From Candidatus Cybelea sp. (lineage in GTDB: Bacteria > Vulcanimicrobiota > Vulcanimicrobiia > Vulcanimicrobiales > Vulcanimicrobiaceae), in contig DASXFZ010000008.1 of NCBI GenBank assembly GCA_036489315.1, positions 1 to 56,846 of the forward strand: 56,846 bases of DNA. Reading direction: 5' to 3'. The notes beneath the pieces are model-generated. The model made no database searches and was not told the DNA's origin. It saw nothing but the letters and a program-made list of their open reading frames with translations. Both the position numbers and the translations under genes were made by a program. This document shows, in pieces, positions 7,219 to 17,100 of the stretch (position 1 is the first letter of the stretch; every line of letters starts with the position of its first letter).

Positions 7219-10149
7219 GTGAGCGATGAGGCGCGAAGGTGGGGTGGCGATGCACGAGGGCTTGAGCGAGCGCTTCGCGCCCGCATCTCCGGCGAGGTTC
7301 GCTTCGACGACGGCTCGCGCGCCCTCTACGCAACCGACGCCTCGAATTATCGCCAGGTTCCAATCGGTGTCGTCATCCCGAAAACGGCCGGCGACGTCGC
7401 TGCTGCTTTCGAAGTCGCTCGCCAGTTCGGAGCGCCGATCCTGGCTCGAGGTGGGGGAACCTCACTCGCGGGCCAGTGCTGCAACGTCGCCGTCGTCCTC
7501 GATTTCTCGAAGTACCTGAACCGCGTCATCGAAATCAACCCCAAGGAGAGGTGGGCTCGCGTCGAGCCCGGCATCGTCCTCGACGACCTGCGCGCTGCTG
7601 CCCTGCAGCACGGCCTCACGTTCGGCCCCGATCCGGCGACGCACGCGCAAAATACGCTGGGCGGCATGATCGGCAACAATTCCTGCGGCATGCACGCGCA
7701 GATGGCCGGCAAGGTTGAAGATAACGTCTACGAGCTCGACATCCTCACCTACGACGGCCTCCGCTTAACCGTCGGCGAGACACCGCCTGACGAGCTCGAA
7801 CGTCTCTGCGCGCGCGACGACCGCACCGGCCAGATCTATCGTGGCCTGCGCGAGCTGGCCGATCGCTATGCAGCCGACATCCGCGAGCGATTTCCGAATA
7901 TTCCGCGCCGGGTTTCGGGATATTCGCTCAACGAGCTCCTCCCCGAAAACCACTTCAACGTCGCACGCTCTCTGGTCGGAACCGAGTGCACCTGCGCGAT
8001 CGTCCTTTCGGCGAAAGTCAAGTTGATCGTGAATCCCGACAAGCGCTGCCTGCTCGTCCTGGCGTTCGCAGACGTGTGCGAAGCCGGCGACGCCGTCGCG
8101 CGGGTCAACGCGCACGGACCCATTGCGCTCGAAGGCTTCGACGATCTGCTGCTCGAGTTCATCAAGCGCAAGCGGCTCGACGTCGGCGACGACCGTCTTC
8201 TCCCGGGCATCGCCGAAGCGAAAGGCTGGCTCATCTGCGAGTTCGGCCGCATCGGCGATATGGAGGGAGCGCTCGCAGCCGCCAGCGTCTGCGAAGCCGA
8301 CCTGCGTTCTGCCGGCGCGATCGACAGCAAAATTATCACCGGTGCGCACGATCAAAAGGTCCTCTGGGAGTTCCGCGACGCAGCGCTCCCCGCGACGTCA
8401 AAGGTGCCCGGCTTACCGGATCTCTATCCGGGCTGGGAAGACTCGGCCGTGCCGCCGGAGGCCGTTGGGCGTTATCTGCGCGACTTACGTGCGCTCTTTG
8501 AGAAGTACGGCTACGTCGGCTCGCTCTACGGCCACTTCGGGCAAGGCTGCATCCACGTCAACACGACTTTCGACCTGCATACGGAAGCGGGAGTCGAGGC
8601 TTGGAAAGCCTTTTTGCTGGAAGCGGCGCAACTGATTCGCCGCTACGGCGGTTCGCTCTCGGGCGAACACGGCGACGGCCAGGCGCGGGCTGCACTGCTG
8701 CCGATCATGTACGGTGAACGTGTCGTCGAAGCGTTTCGCGCCTTTAAGCATGTTTGGGATCCGCAAAATCGGATGAATCCCGGCAAGGTCGTCGACGCCT
8801 ACCCGGTCGACGTCGACCTCCGCGAGGGGCCGCCGTACAATCTGCTCGATCCGCCAACGTACTTCAGTTTCGCGCGCAACGATGGCGGGTCGTTCGCCTA
8901 CGCCGCAAACCGCTGCGTCGGCGTTGGAAAATGCCGCAGCCATGAGAGCGGTACGATGTGCCCGTCGTATCGCGTTACCCGCGAGGAGCGCCACGCAACC
9001 CGCGGCCGCGCGCGCCTGCTCTTCGAGATGCTGCGCGGCTCACCATTGACCGGCGGCTGGCGGTCGGAAGAGGTCAAATCGGCGCTCGACCTCTGCCTCG
9101 CGTGCAAGGGCTGCAAACACGATTGTCCCGTCAACGTCGACATGGCGACCTACAAAGCCGAGTTCCTCGCCCACTACTACGAGGGGCGTCTGCGCCCGGT
9201 CTGGGCCTATGCGTTCGGTCTGATTCCGTGGTGGGCGCGCCTGGGCTCGCGCGTCGCGCGGCTCGCGAACTTCGTCACGCAAGCTCCGGTGCTATCGAAC
9301 CTCGCCAAAGGCGCGGTGCGCATGGCGTCGCAGCGACGGATTCCGAGGTTTTCCGAACCCTCGTTCAAAGCTTGGCACCGAAAGAACCGCTCGAATCCGG
9401 TCACGGTCACCGGCGGCAAGCGCGTCATTCTCTGGGTCGATACCTTCAACAACTACTTTCACGCGCCAACGGCGCAACACGCCTTCGAGGTGTTGGAGGA
9501 TGCGGGCTACGAGGTCGTCGTTCCGCTGCAGAATCTTTGTTGCGGGCGGCCGCTCTACGATTATGGAATGCTCGATCGCGCGAAACTCTTTCTGCGGCGC
9601 GTCATCGACGAGCTCCGCCCGGAACTCGAACGCGGCACGCCCATCGTTGGCCTTGAGCCCTCATGCGTAAGCGTCTTCAAAGACGAACTGCTCAACCTCT
9701 TTCCGCAGGATGCCGGCGCCCGGCGCCTGAGCGAAGCGGTGACCCTACTCGGGGAGTTTTTAGCAGCCGACGAGTCGTGGCAAGCGCCAAAGCTGGCCGC
9801 AAAGGCAACCGTGCATGCGCACTGCCATCAAAAGGCAGTCCTCAGCACTGCGGGCGATACGGCCGTCCTCAAGGCGATGGGCGTTAAGGCGGAGTGGCTC
9901 GACGCCGGCTGCTGCGGAATGGCCGGTGCCTTCGGCTTTGAGGCAGGCGAACACTACGAGGTCTCGGTGAAGGCCGGTGAGCTAGTGCTCTTACCGAGCG
10001 TCCGTAAAACGGCATCCGACGACTTAATTATCAGCAATGGATTCTCTTGCCGCGAGCAGATACGTCAGTGCACCGACCGCGAAGCACTCCATCTTGCCGA
10101 CGTCATCTATCTCGCCGCGCAGAGCCGCACGTTACCGTCTCCACTCTGA
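7219..10149 (+). CDS. FAD-linked oxidase / 4Fe-4S / CCG-domain fusion dehydrogenase (D-2-hydroxyglutarate or glycolate oxidase type)
   Basis: The protein has about 976 residues from the GTG at 7219; an upstream start at 7105 would overlap the divergent gene. The N-terminal half is a PCMH-type FAD domain (VIPKTAGDVAAAFEVARQF, ARGGGTSLAGQ, NTLGGMIGNNSCGMHA) plus the FAD-oxidase C-terminal domain (YGHFGQGCIHVN, SGEHGDGQAR). Two ferredoxin-like cysteine clusters follow (CVGVGKCRSHESGTMCPS and CLACKGCKHDCPVN), then two CCG cysteine-rich domains (NLCCGRPLYDYG, HCHQKAV ... GCCGMAGAFGFE). This is the YdiJ-like single-chain architecture that oxidises a D-2-hydroxyacid and passes electrons to the respiratory chain. 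The exact substrate is unknown. The adjacent glycerate kinase suggests C2/C3 hydroxyacid use. Confidence 0.92.
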   Translation: MSDEARRWGGDARGLERALRARISGEVRFDDGSRALYATDASNYRQVPIGVVIPKTAGDVAAAFEVARQFGAPILARGGGTSLAGQCCNVAVVLDFSKYLNRVIEINPKERWARVEPGIVLDDLRAAALQHGLTFGPDPATHAQNTLGGMIGNNSCGMHAQMAGKVEDNVYELDILTYDGLRLTVGETPPDELERLCARDDRTGQIYRGLRELADRYAADIRERFPNIPRRVSGYSLNELLPENHFNVARSLVGTECTCAIVLSAKVKLIVNPDKRCLLVLAFADVCEAGDAVARVNAHGPIALEGFDDLLLEFIKRKRLDVGDDRLLPGIAEAKGWLICEFGRIGDMEGALAAASVCEADLRSAGAIDSKIITGAHDQKVLWEFRDAALPATSKVPGLPDLYPGWEDSAVPPEAVGRYLRDLRALFEKYGYVGSLYGHFGQGCIHVNTTFDLHTEAGVEAWKAFLLEAAQLIRRYGGSLSGEHGDGQARAALLPIMYGERVVEAFRAFKHVWDPQNRMNPGKVVDAYPVDVDLREGPPYNLLDPPTYFSFARNDGGSFAYAANRCVGVGKCRSHESGTMCPSYRVTREERHATRGRARLLFEMLRGSPLTGGWRSEEVKSALDLCLACKGCKHDCPVNVDMATYKAEFLAHYYEGRLRPVWAYAFGLIPWWARLGSRVARLANFVTQAPVLSNLAKGAVRMASQRRIPRFSEPSFKAWHRKNRSNPVTVTGGKRVILWVDTFNNYFHAPTAQHAFEVLEDAGYEVVVPLQNLCCGRPLYDYGMLDRAKLFLRRVIDELRPELERGTPIVGLEPSCVSVFKDELLNLFPQDAGARRLSEAVTLLGEFLAADESWQAPKLAAKATVHAHCHQKAVLSTAGDTAVLKAMGVKAEWLDAGCCGMAGAFGFEAGEHYEVSVKAGELVLLPSVRKTASDDLIISNGFSCREQIRQCTDREALHLADVIYLAAQSRTLPSPL

Positions 10150-10331
10150 ACCGCGCGCTTCATTCTGAGGGGCCGACCCTCACCGTTGCTCCGGCCGCCT
10201 AGTCCCCAATTATTCGCGGATCGGGTCACCAGTATGGAAAGCTTTTCGGAAAAGGTAGGGTTGCTCCCCCATGCTGCCCGCGCCGCCCCGATGGTAGCAT
10301 CTCGTTGAACCGCCTTTACAAAGGAGCGACT

Positions 10332-12086
10332 ATGAGTTTGCAAACCAGGTGCGCCGCGGCAATTGCGGCCGCGATGCTTACGGCCTGCTCGCGCAGCACG
10401 GCACTACCGCCGGGCGCCGGCGGCGCAACGGCCTTTCAGGTTCCCGTAGGGTCTGCCGGCGCGGCCGCCGGTCGACAAGGGGGCCTACGTTTTTCGGTCG
10501 CCCTGCCGCTGCGCGATCAGCAGAAGCTTACGCAACTGCTGGAGGGCTTGCAAGATCCGTCCTCGCCGACGTTTCGCAAGTTCATTTCGCGCCGCGATTT
10601 CTTGCGCAGTTTTGCGCCCAAGCCCGAGGTGCTTGCGGCGGTGGCACGCGAGCTGGCCGGAGCCGGGTTCACGGTTTCGGTTGGCGACCAGGCGGTAACG
10701 GCTGCCGGTACGCAGACGCAAGCCGAACGTTATTTCCGCACGCCGTTACAAATGGTCGGCAGCGGTTCGTCGGAAGCACTCGCTCCGCGAACGCGGCTGA
10801 CGCTCTCGCCGCTGCTCGAGAGCAGCGAAGCGACGATCGTCGGCCTAAACGGTATCCCCCCGATGCGTGTGTTTTCGAAGCTCGCTCGCCCAAACGGCGG
10901 CCTTCGCCCCGATAACATCGAGGGTCCGTACGGGCCCTATTTCGGGACCGACTTGAAACAGGCGTACCAATACCCTAGCTATCTGGATGCGACCGGTGCC
11001 GGAGTCACTATCGGTATCGTGATCGACTCGCCGGTCAGCCAATCGGATATCGAAGAATATTTTCGTGCCGAGGATTCGAAGGTCGCCCCAAGCTTGAAAG
11101 ATGTGAAAATCGACGGCGGAGGTAAATATGGCGGGGACGGTACCGGCGAAGCTACGCTCGACGTTCAGCAATCTGGCGGTATGGCTCCCAGAGCAAATAT
11201 CGTTATCTTCGACACTCCCAGCCTCAGCGATTCCGATATCTACGACGCCTATTCCGCGGTCGTCAAAGACAAGAGCATCGTCGTCGTCAACTCGTCCTTC
11301 GGCGGCTGCGAGCTGGCATTTAAAACCGTCAACGGCCTGAAAGAGCTTAAAGCATACGACGCGATCTTTAAGCAAGGCCTGAGCGAAGGCATCACGTGGG
11401 TGGCGGCCAGCGGCGATCACGCGGCGATGCAATGCGGCTCGAATAATAAAAAAGGCGTGGTCTGGCCGGCCGTCAGCCCTTACGTGCTCGCGGTGGGCGG
11501 CACGAATCTCACGACGTCGTACGCCAAGGGCAGCCCGAACTCGAAGTACCAGCACGAAGACGCCTATGCCGACATCAAGCCGAATAACGGCGGCGACTAT
11601 TGGGGGTCGGGCGGCGGCTACAGCGTGATCTACCCGCGGCCTGCGTATCAGAAAGCGGCCGTCGCAAAGCCGGCGCGCGGGCTTCCCGATGTCTCGGTTC
11701 ACATGGGCGGAGAAGGGTTCAGCTCGGGCGGCCACAGCTGCGAGGCGCAGAAGTGCAACCTGGACGACAGCAGCGATACCGAATATGTCGAGGGCCAATG
11801 GACGGAATCGATCGGCACCTCGGCGGCGTCCCCGGATTTCGTCGGCCTGCTCGCGCTGACCGCGGAACTCGTGAAGGGCAAGCTCGGCCCAGTGAACGCA
11901 GAGCTTTACACGGCTGCCAACAAGCGTAAGGGCTACTATTTCCGCAAAGGCCTCAAAGGCAATAACGGCTATCCGACGACGGCCGCCCTTTGGGATCCGG
12001 TTCTGGGCTTGGGTACGCCGTACGGCGCGCGCGTCGCCGGTGCGAAGTCCGTAGCCGGTGAGCCCACTTCTCCCTCGAATCCTTGA
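10332..12086 (+). CDS. S53 family peptidase (sedolisin/kumamolisin), lipoprotein
   Basis: The ATG at 10332 is chosen because AAAGGAG lies just upstream; it gives 584 residues. The lipoprotein signal ends at LTAC. Residues about 40-190 are the pro-kumamolisin activation domain (LQDPSSPTFRKFISRRDFLRSF). The catalytic domain shows the S53 triad: Glu273 and Asp277 in GEATLDVQ, and Ser497 in GTSAASP. The oxyanion Asp is about residue 362 in AASGDHA. The C-terminal WDPVLGLGTP matches the calcium-site region. It is a secreted, probably surface-anchored, acid-active endopeptidase. It appears monocistronic. Confidence 0.95.
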   Translation: MSLQTRCAAAIAAAMLTACSRSTALPPGAGGATAFQVPVGSAGAAAGRQGGLRFSVALPLRDQQKLTQLLEGLQDPSSPTFRKFISRRDFLRSFAPKPEVLAAVARELAGAGFTVSVGDQAVTAAGTQTQAERYFRTPLQMVGSGSSEALAPRTRLTLSPLLESSEATIVGLNGIPPMRVFSKLARPNGGLRPDNIEGPYGPYFGTDLKQAYQYPSYLDATGAGVTIGIVIDSPVSQSDIEEYFRAEDSKVAPSLKDVKIDGGGKYGGDGTGEATLDVQQSGGMAPRANIVIFDTPSLSDSDIYDAYSAVVKDKSIVVVNSSFGGCELAFKTVNGLKELKAYDAIFKQGLSEGITWVAASGDHAAMQCGSNNKKGVVWPAVSPYVLAVGGTNLTTSYAKGSPNSKYQHEDAYADIKPNNGGDYWGSGGGYSVIYPRPAYQKAAVAKPARGLPDVSVHMGGEGFSSGGHSCEAQKCNLDDSSDTEYVEGQWTESIGTSAASPDFVGLLALTAELVKGKLGPVNAELYTAANKRKGYYFRKGLKGNNGYPTTAALWDPVLGLGTPYGARVAGAKSVAGEPTSPSNP

Positions 12087-12336
12087 GGAAGCTTGGTGCC
12101 GCAAGAATCGTTCCGCTTCAGAATCTCTGTCGGGGGGCCCGCCGTACGATTATGGGATGCGCGAACCCTTGGCTTTGGACGGCTTCGCGTCGCGAGCCGT
12201 CTTGTGCCTAAAACCGGGCCGAAGGTCCCGGGCAAATAGGTCAGGTCCCCGCTGCGCATACTGCTTTCCGACCTAACGGCGGCATGCTGAACCGTGCTAC
12301 CTTGCATACAGGGCCGTTTTGAAAAGGTAGAAACAC
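12087..12336. other. Intergenic region upstream of repeat lipoprotein
   Basis: These 250 bases lie between two same-strand genes. No gene, hairpin or known motif was recognised, apart from a Shine-Dalgarno-like AAAAGG just before 12337. The next gene's promoter probably lies here. Confidence 0.4.
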
Positions 12337-13215
12337 GTGAAGGATTTATCGCCCTTGATGCGCCTCGCTCTTGTTGTGGCGGTGGTTGTAATACTCGTGG
12401 GCTGCGGGTACAACGTTGCACCGACTTCGAGTACCTTCGGAGTTTCGGGTGCGGCGCTGGAGCCCGGACGTAATAACGCCGGCGATACATACAAAATCTA
12501 CGTCGTGAGCCTCTTTACCAAATTTAGAACGTTTAACCCAGAAGGAGAGCGGATAGGTAGAACGTTCAATACAAGGCTTGCATCCGGAGTGACGGTCGAC
12601 AAGCGTGGAAAGATTTACGTCACGATCTCGGCGCCTAACGGGCAAGGATTTCTGAGTACATTCACACCACATGGAAGACCGACTTCGCCCAGCTTAAACA
12701 ACCTGTTCAGACCCACCGGTGTTGCGGTTGATGCGAACGGGAAGATCTACATCGCAAGCGAAGACGGCGTGACCACCTACACGCCCGACGGAAAGCCGAC
12801 GAATCCTACGATCCCGGTTGCTGCCCGGGCGGTCGCGGTCGACAAGAACGGTAAAATCTACGTCGCGACTCAGGGCGGCATCGGCACCTACACGCCCGAC
12901 GGAAAGCCGACGAAACCTACGATCCCAGGCTCTGCCGTTGCCGTTGCCGTAGACAAGAACGGCAAGATCTACGTCGCGGGGGGCAGTGTGAGGACCTATA
13001 CCCCCAATGGAAAGCAGACCACTCCGACGATTACCGCCGGGCTGGACGATCCTGTCAGTATAGCCGTAGACCCGAATGGAAAGATCTTTGTCGTGAACTT
13101 TGGTACCTACCTCGGCGGTCCTTTTTCGGTGACTAGCTATACGGCCAATGGAGAGCAGACTACTCCAACACTTTCAAACGGCCTCACCGATCCGGTCGGC
13201 ATTGCTATCCACTAA
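12337..13215 (+). CDS. Lipoprotein of tandem propeller-type repeats
   Basis: The product has 292 residues from the GTG at 12337, preceded by AAAAGG. The signal peptide carries the lipobox LVGC. The mature protein is built of repeats of about 35-40 residues with the core VDKNGKIYVA followed by TYTPDGKPT; at least five copies lie between residues about 85 and 285 (VDKRGKIYVT, VDANGKIYIA, VDKNGKIYVA twice, VDPNGKIFVV). This is an NHL/SMP-30-like beta-propeller pattern. The repeats are also alike at DNA level, which suggests recent internal duplication. Probably an extracellular binding or structural lipoprotein; ligand unknown. Confidence 0.8.
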   Translation: MKDLSPLMRLALVVAVVVILVGCGYNVAPTSSTFGVSGAALEPGRNNAGDTYKIYVVSLFTKFRTFNPEGERIGRTFNTRLASGVTVDKRGKIYVTISAPNGQGFLSTFTPHGRPTSPSLNNLFRPTGVAVDANGKIYIASEDGVTTYTPDGKPTNPTIPVAARAVAVDKNGKIYVATQGGIGTYTPDGKPTKPTIPGSAVAVAVDKNGKIYVAGGSVRTYTPNGKQTTPTITAGLDDPVSIAVDPNGKIFVVNFGTYLGGPFSVTSYTANGEQTTPTLSNGLTDPVGIAIH

Positions 13216-13543
13216 ATCGGTCGCTATCGGCTGACCGCTGCAGCGCCGTTACCGTTAGGGTCGGGCTGAGAGCCAAAGCAACGTCGTTCCCGGCGCACCG
13301 ATCCGTGGCTGCGATTCTCCGCATCCCGTCAGCGTTGCCGTGGCTACGAAGCCGCTCAGCGCACCTGCGTGAAGGCCACGGCGCCCGGTATTCCTTTGGT
13401 TTAGCTTGAGTGAACCTCGGCAGGCTTCGCGCGGCGTTGCGGCAGCATTTTCAGCTCGTTTTCAGAGATGCTGTGCGGTCCTCGGGGCGGATGGGCGGGG
13501 CAGACGCAGGGCAAACGAAAGCGAACCCTTGAAGGGAGCACGA
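13216..13543. other. Intergenic stretch of 328 bases
   Basis: No gene was recognised. A plus-strand frame from 13406 runs into the GNAT gene, but its first 46 codons do not look like a protein domain. The GNAT ribosome site (GAAGGGAGCACG) lies at the end of this stretch. No clear terminator follows the preceding gene. Confidence 0.45.
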
Positions 13544-13990
13544 ATGACCCCGGAATTCAGCAGTAATGCAGGATGCACTTTTGATCTGCTCTCCCCAACG
13601 GACGCTCAATGCCTTAGCGAAAGAATCGTTGAGTTCAACTCGTCGCGGGTTCCATTTACGCAGCCGGCGCCTTTCACGCCTATTGCTTACGGCTTTAAGA
13701 ACGATCGCGGAGATGTGCTGGGCGGAATTACGGCGACCGTGTACTGCTGGCGAGTCTTATGCATCGATGTATTGTGGGTGAACGAAGAGTATCGAGGAAA
13801 GGGGTTGGGTTCCAAGCTTTTGGAGGCGGTGGAAAACGAAGCGAGACGGATGGGCTGCGCATTGGCTCACCTCGACACGTTCGACTTTCAAGCGAAGCGT
13901 TTTTATTTGAAGCACGGATACGAAATCTTTGGTGAGTTAGGCGACTGCCCGCCCGGCCATAAGAGATTCTTTTTCAAGAAAGTCATCTGA
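13544..13990 (+). CDS. GNAT family N-acetyltransferase
   Basis: The protein has 148 residues from the ATG at 13544, chosen because of the GAAGGGAGC sequence just upstream. It has a compact GNAT fold: strand IDVLWVNEEYRGKGLGSKLL contains the acetyl-CoA loop (RGKGLG), followed by VENEARRMGC, HLDTFDFQAKRFYLKHGYE and a C-terminal FFFKKV strand. Members transfer an acetyl group to an amine of a small molecule or protein in the cytosol. The substrate cannot be told from the sequence. The gene stands alone. Confidence 0.9.
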   Translation: MTPEFSSNAGCTFDLLSPTDAQCLSERIVEFNSSRVPFTQPAPFTPIAYGFKNDRGDVLGGITATVYCWRVLCIDVLWVNEEYRGKGLGSKLLEAVENEARRMGCALAHLDTFDFQAKRFYLKHGYEIFGELGDCPPGHKRFFFKKVI

Positions 13991-14044
13991 AGCGACGCTT
14001 CGGTGCGCTTCCGTTAACGGTTTCTTCAGGCATTCGGCGCTAGC

Positions 14045-14072
14045 GCGTTTAGGTCAAAAGGACCTTGAACGC
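14045..14072 (+). terminator. Hairpin downstream of GNAT gene
   Basis: GCGTT-T-AGGTC, loop AAAAG, GACCT-TG-AACGC forms two 5-bp stem segments separated by a small internal bulge. There is no U-rich tail, so it is a possible but weak terminator. Confidence 0.3.
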
Positions 14073-14182
14073 ACCCTGCACGCAGAGTAGGCTGCCAGTA
14101 CGGGACCCTGACGTCAGTCAGCGGTCAACAAGAATTCGGCAGTATACCAACTTTTTTGTAGGCTTAGCCAGAGGAGGCTGAC

Positions 14183-17100
14183 GTGGCGCACGTCATCTAT
14201 AACGGAAACGGTTCGGACGGCGGTCAGGTCCCCGTCGATTCTAACACCTACGCTGCGGGCAACAACGTCAACGTTGCCGGTAACGATTCAACCACTGCTC
14301 CACACGAGCAAAACGATTCCAATAACAACCCCGAGAACATCGTCACCGGCAATCTCTCGCGGAGCGGCGCCGTGTTTCTCTATTGGAACACGGCGCCGGA
14401 CGGCAGCGGGACGAACCACGGGTCGCCGGCCGACTCGAAGTTCAATTTTCCAAATCAGACGACGGATCTGACGCTCTATGCGGTCTGGGGCGTGACGACC
14501 GGTCTCACAAATGGCGGAGTCACAACACACTACGCATTCTTTTACGACGAGAACCTCGGCGGCCCCGGCGGCATCGAACCCGCGCGCACCAACTCGGTGA
14601 TCGGCGTCTGCGAATCCGACTTCGCTTGGCTGCAGGCGCAGTTCGCCGGCGTGGACATCACGAAGGCGATGACGCTGCCGATCCCGACCCACGTCACTGC
14701 CGTCGGCGGCGGCGCGAGTTGGGGTCCGCCGCTCACGCTCAAGCCCGGCAGCGGCGACGCAAACTCCATTCGCCCGCTTATCGTGGCTGAGGTCTCCGAG
14801 ATGTTGATGTTGGCTCAGCACAAGGGCTGGGGTTTTTCCAGCGGCGTCGGCGACGAGGAGAGCTGTGGCGAGGGCCTGTCGCTCTTCTTAACGGTGCAGT
14901 TCCAGCTCTCCCACGGGCTGAGCGGGCTCTTCAATACCGGCAGTCCGGTAAGCTGGCTCGACAGCTCGCTCCCTTCCGGAAACCCTGCTTCCACCGAGTT
15001 CGACGGAACGACGCATTACGGAGCGCGCAAGGACTACGTCAACTCCACCTTGCCGTTTCCCGGCAACGGCCCGGGTACCGGATGCTCGTTGCTTTTTATC
15101 TACTACCTCTTCCATCAGCTCGGATTCTCGATCCCAAGCATCATTGCCGCCGCACCAGGTCTCGACTCGAGCGGCAACCCGATCGACGGAGCGTGCCTGC
15201 GCGGAGTCTATCAAAACCTAACCGGCGACGCGTCCGATCCATTTCCGTACTTCGCAAGCGTATTAGCCGCAGCGTTTCCGCCGGATCAGGCCGCCTCCAT
15301 TCCCGGGCCGAACACCGACGATCCGTGGCCCCTTGGGGTACTGAGTTTCGTCGGCTCGAAGAACACGTGGGGACAAGACGAGATCCTCGACATCATCAAT
15401 CACGGAGGAGCCTACCCCGACGGGCTCTACATGGCGCTGGACGGTTTCAGCCGTAACATCGTCGGTGCAACGCTGCCGTCAGCCCCATCGATCGCATTCG
15501 GCGGCACCACCGCAGCGCGTTCGACCCAGCTTCCGAACATTTACTTCCAGAGCAGCAATCCCAAGGTCCCGCAACAGATCGTCTTCGCCTATGACGTCAA
15601 GTTCGCAAAACCGCTCGGCACCTTCCCATCGAGCGGCGAGACGCCGGCGGCGGTTACGTCGTCGATCACCGTACTCGGCAAGTCGCTCTCGGCGTCGACC
15701 GAGTTCTTTTTCCTGGCCGGCGCGGACCCGTACTTCACGAACGTCATTGCGGACCCGTCGGACCCGACAAAGCTCACGGTGCCTTGGCTCAGCGAAGACC
15801 TGCGCGTCTTCACCGCCACGCCGGGCGCGTCACAGTTTCCCGTACCCGGCGGGCCGAAGTTTGTCGAAAACAGTGCCGGTCTGGGCGATTTCGATGTCGA
15901 TGGTGCGTATACGTACGTTCAAGCGCTCTTGCAGCACCTCAATCAGAACTACGGCGATCCCGGCGGCGTCGATCCGTTCTTGCCCGGCAGCAACGTCATC
16001 CCACAGCAACAGGGCGAGTTCACCGGCGACTCGTCGGTAACGCCGTTCTCCTTCGCGAACTTTGCCTTTCACAACAACTACAGCTTCGCGATCGCCCGAG
16101 TCCGCCTGAAAGGATCGCAAGGTTCGGGGGGCGCGGCGGCCGGCGTTAAGGTGTTCTTCCGGCTCTGGGGGACGCAGACCGCCGACACGCAGTGGGACCC
16201 CTCGTCGACCTATCTGAGCAACAACGACGGGAGCGGCGACCCGCTCTGGCCGCTGGCGCCCTCCGACAATCACACGATCCCGTTCTTTGCGACGAGCGCG
16301 CAGCCGAATTTTGCCGCGTCGAACGATCCCGAGTTCAAAACCGGCGGTTTCACGAATACTGGAGCCAACAACCTAACGATCACGATCGAGCAAAGCGATG
16401 CTCAGTGGGCGTACTTCGGGTGCTTCCTCAACGTCAACGACGCCAACGCCAAGGTTAACAATGTGCCGATCCCTGACGCGCTCCCCGGGACCCATCACTG
16501 TTTGGTAGCCCAGATCGCGTACAACAACGCGCCGATCCGAACGGTGGGCAGCAGCGTGCCGACTCCGGAGAGCAGCGATCAGTTGGCCCAGCGCAACCTT
16601 CAGGTCACGACCTCGGATAACCCGGGGCCGGCCGACGCGCACCGCGTACCGCAGACCTTCGATGTAAGGCCAAGCGGCGCGCCGCCCACGAGCGGACCGC
16701 TGGCCGGGCGGCCAGACGAACTCATGATCGTGTGGGGCGACGTTCCACCCGGTTCCACCGCGCGCATCTACTGGCCGCAAGTCTCGAGCGCCGAGGTGAT
16801 TGCGCTCGCCTCTTGGATGTACGGCGTGCACCCCCTGGCCGCCGCCGATCCGCACACGATCGAAGTCAAGACCTTCAACGGTGCGACGTACGTACCGGTA
16901 CCGCAAGGAACGGGCCCGGGATTCGCCGGGCTGTTTACGATCGATCTGCCGCAAACGGTGAAGACCGGTCAGGAATTCAATATCGTCGTGCGGCGTATCG
17001 GTAAACGTTTGCGTCGCGCCGCGCCGCCTCCACCTCCGCAGGAGCCTAAAATCGCCCTCGCCCGGCGAAAAGCGGCCGGCCGTAACATCGACCTCCCGGA

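Noticed and set aside
10845-12104. 419-codon minus-strand open frame opposite the S53 peptidase
   Set aside because: Shadow of a confidently identified gene; no domain features.
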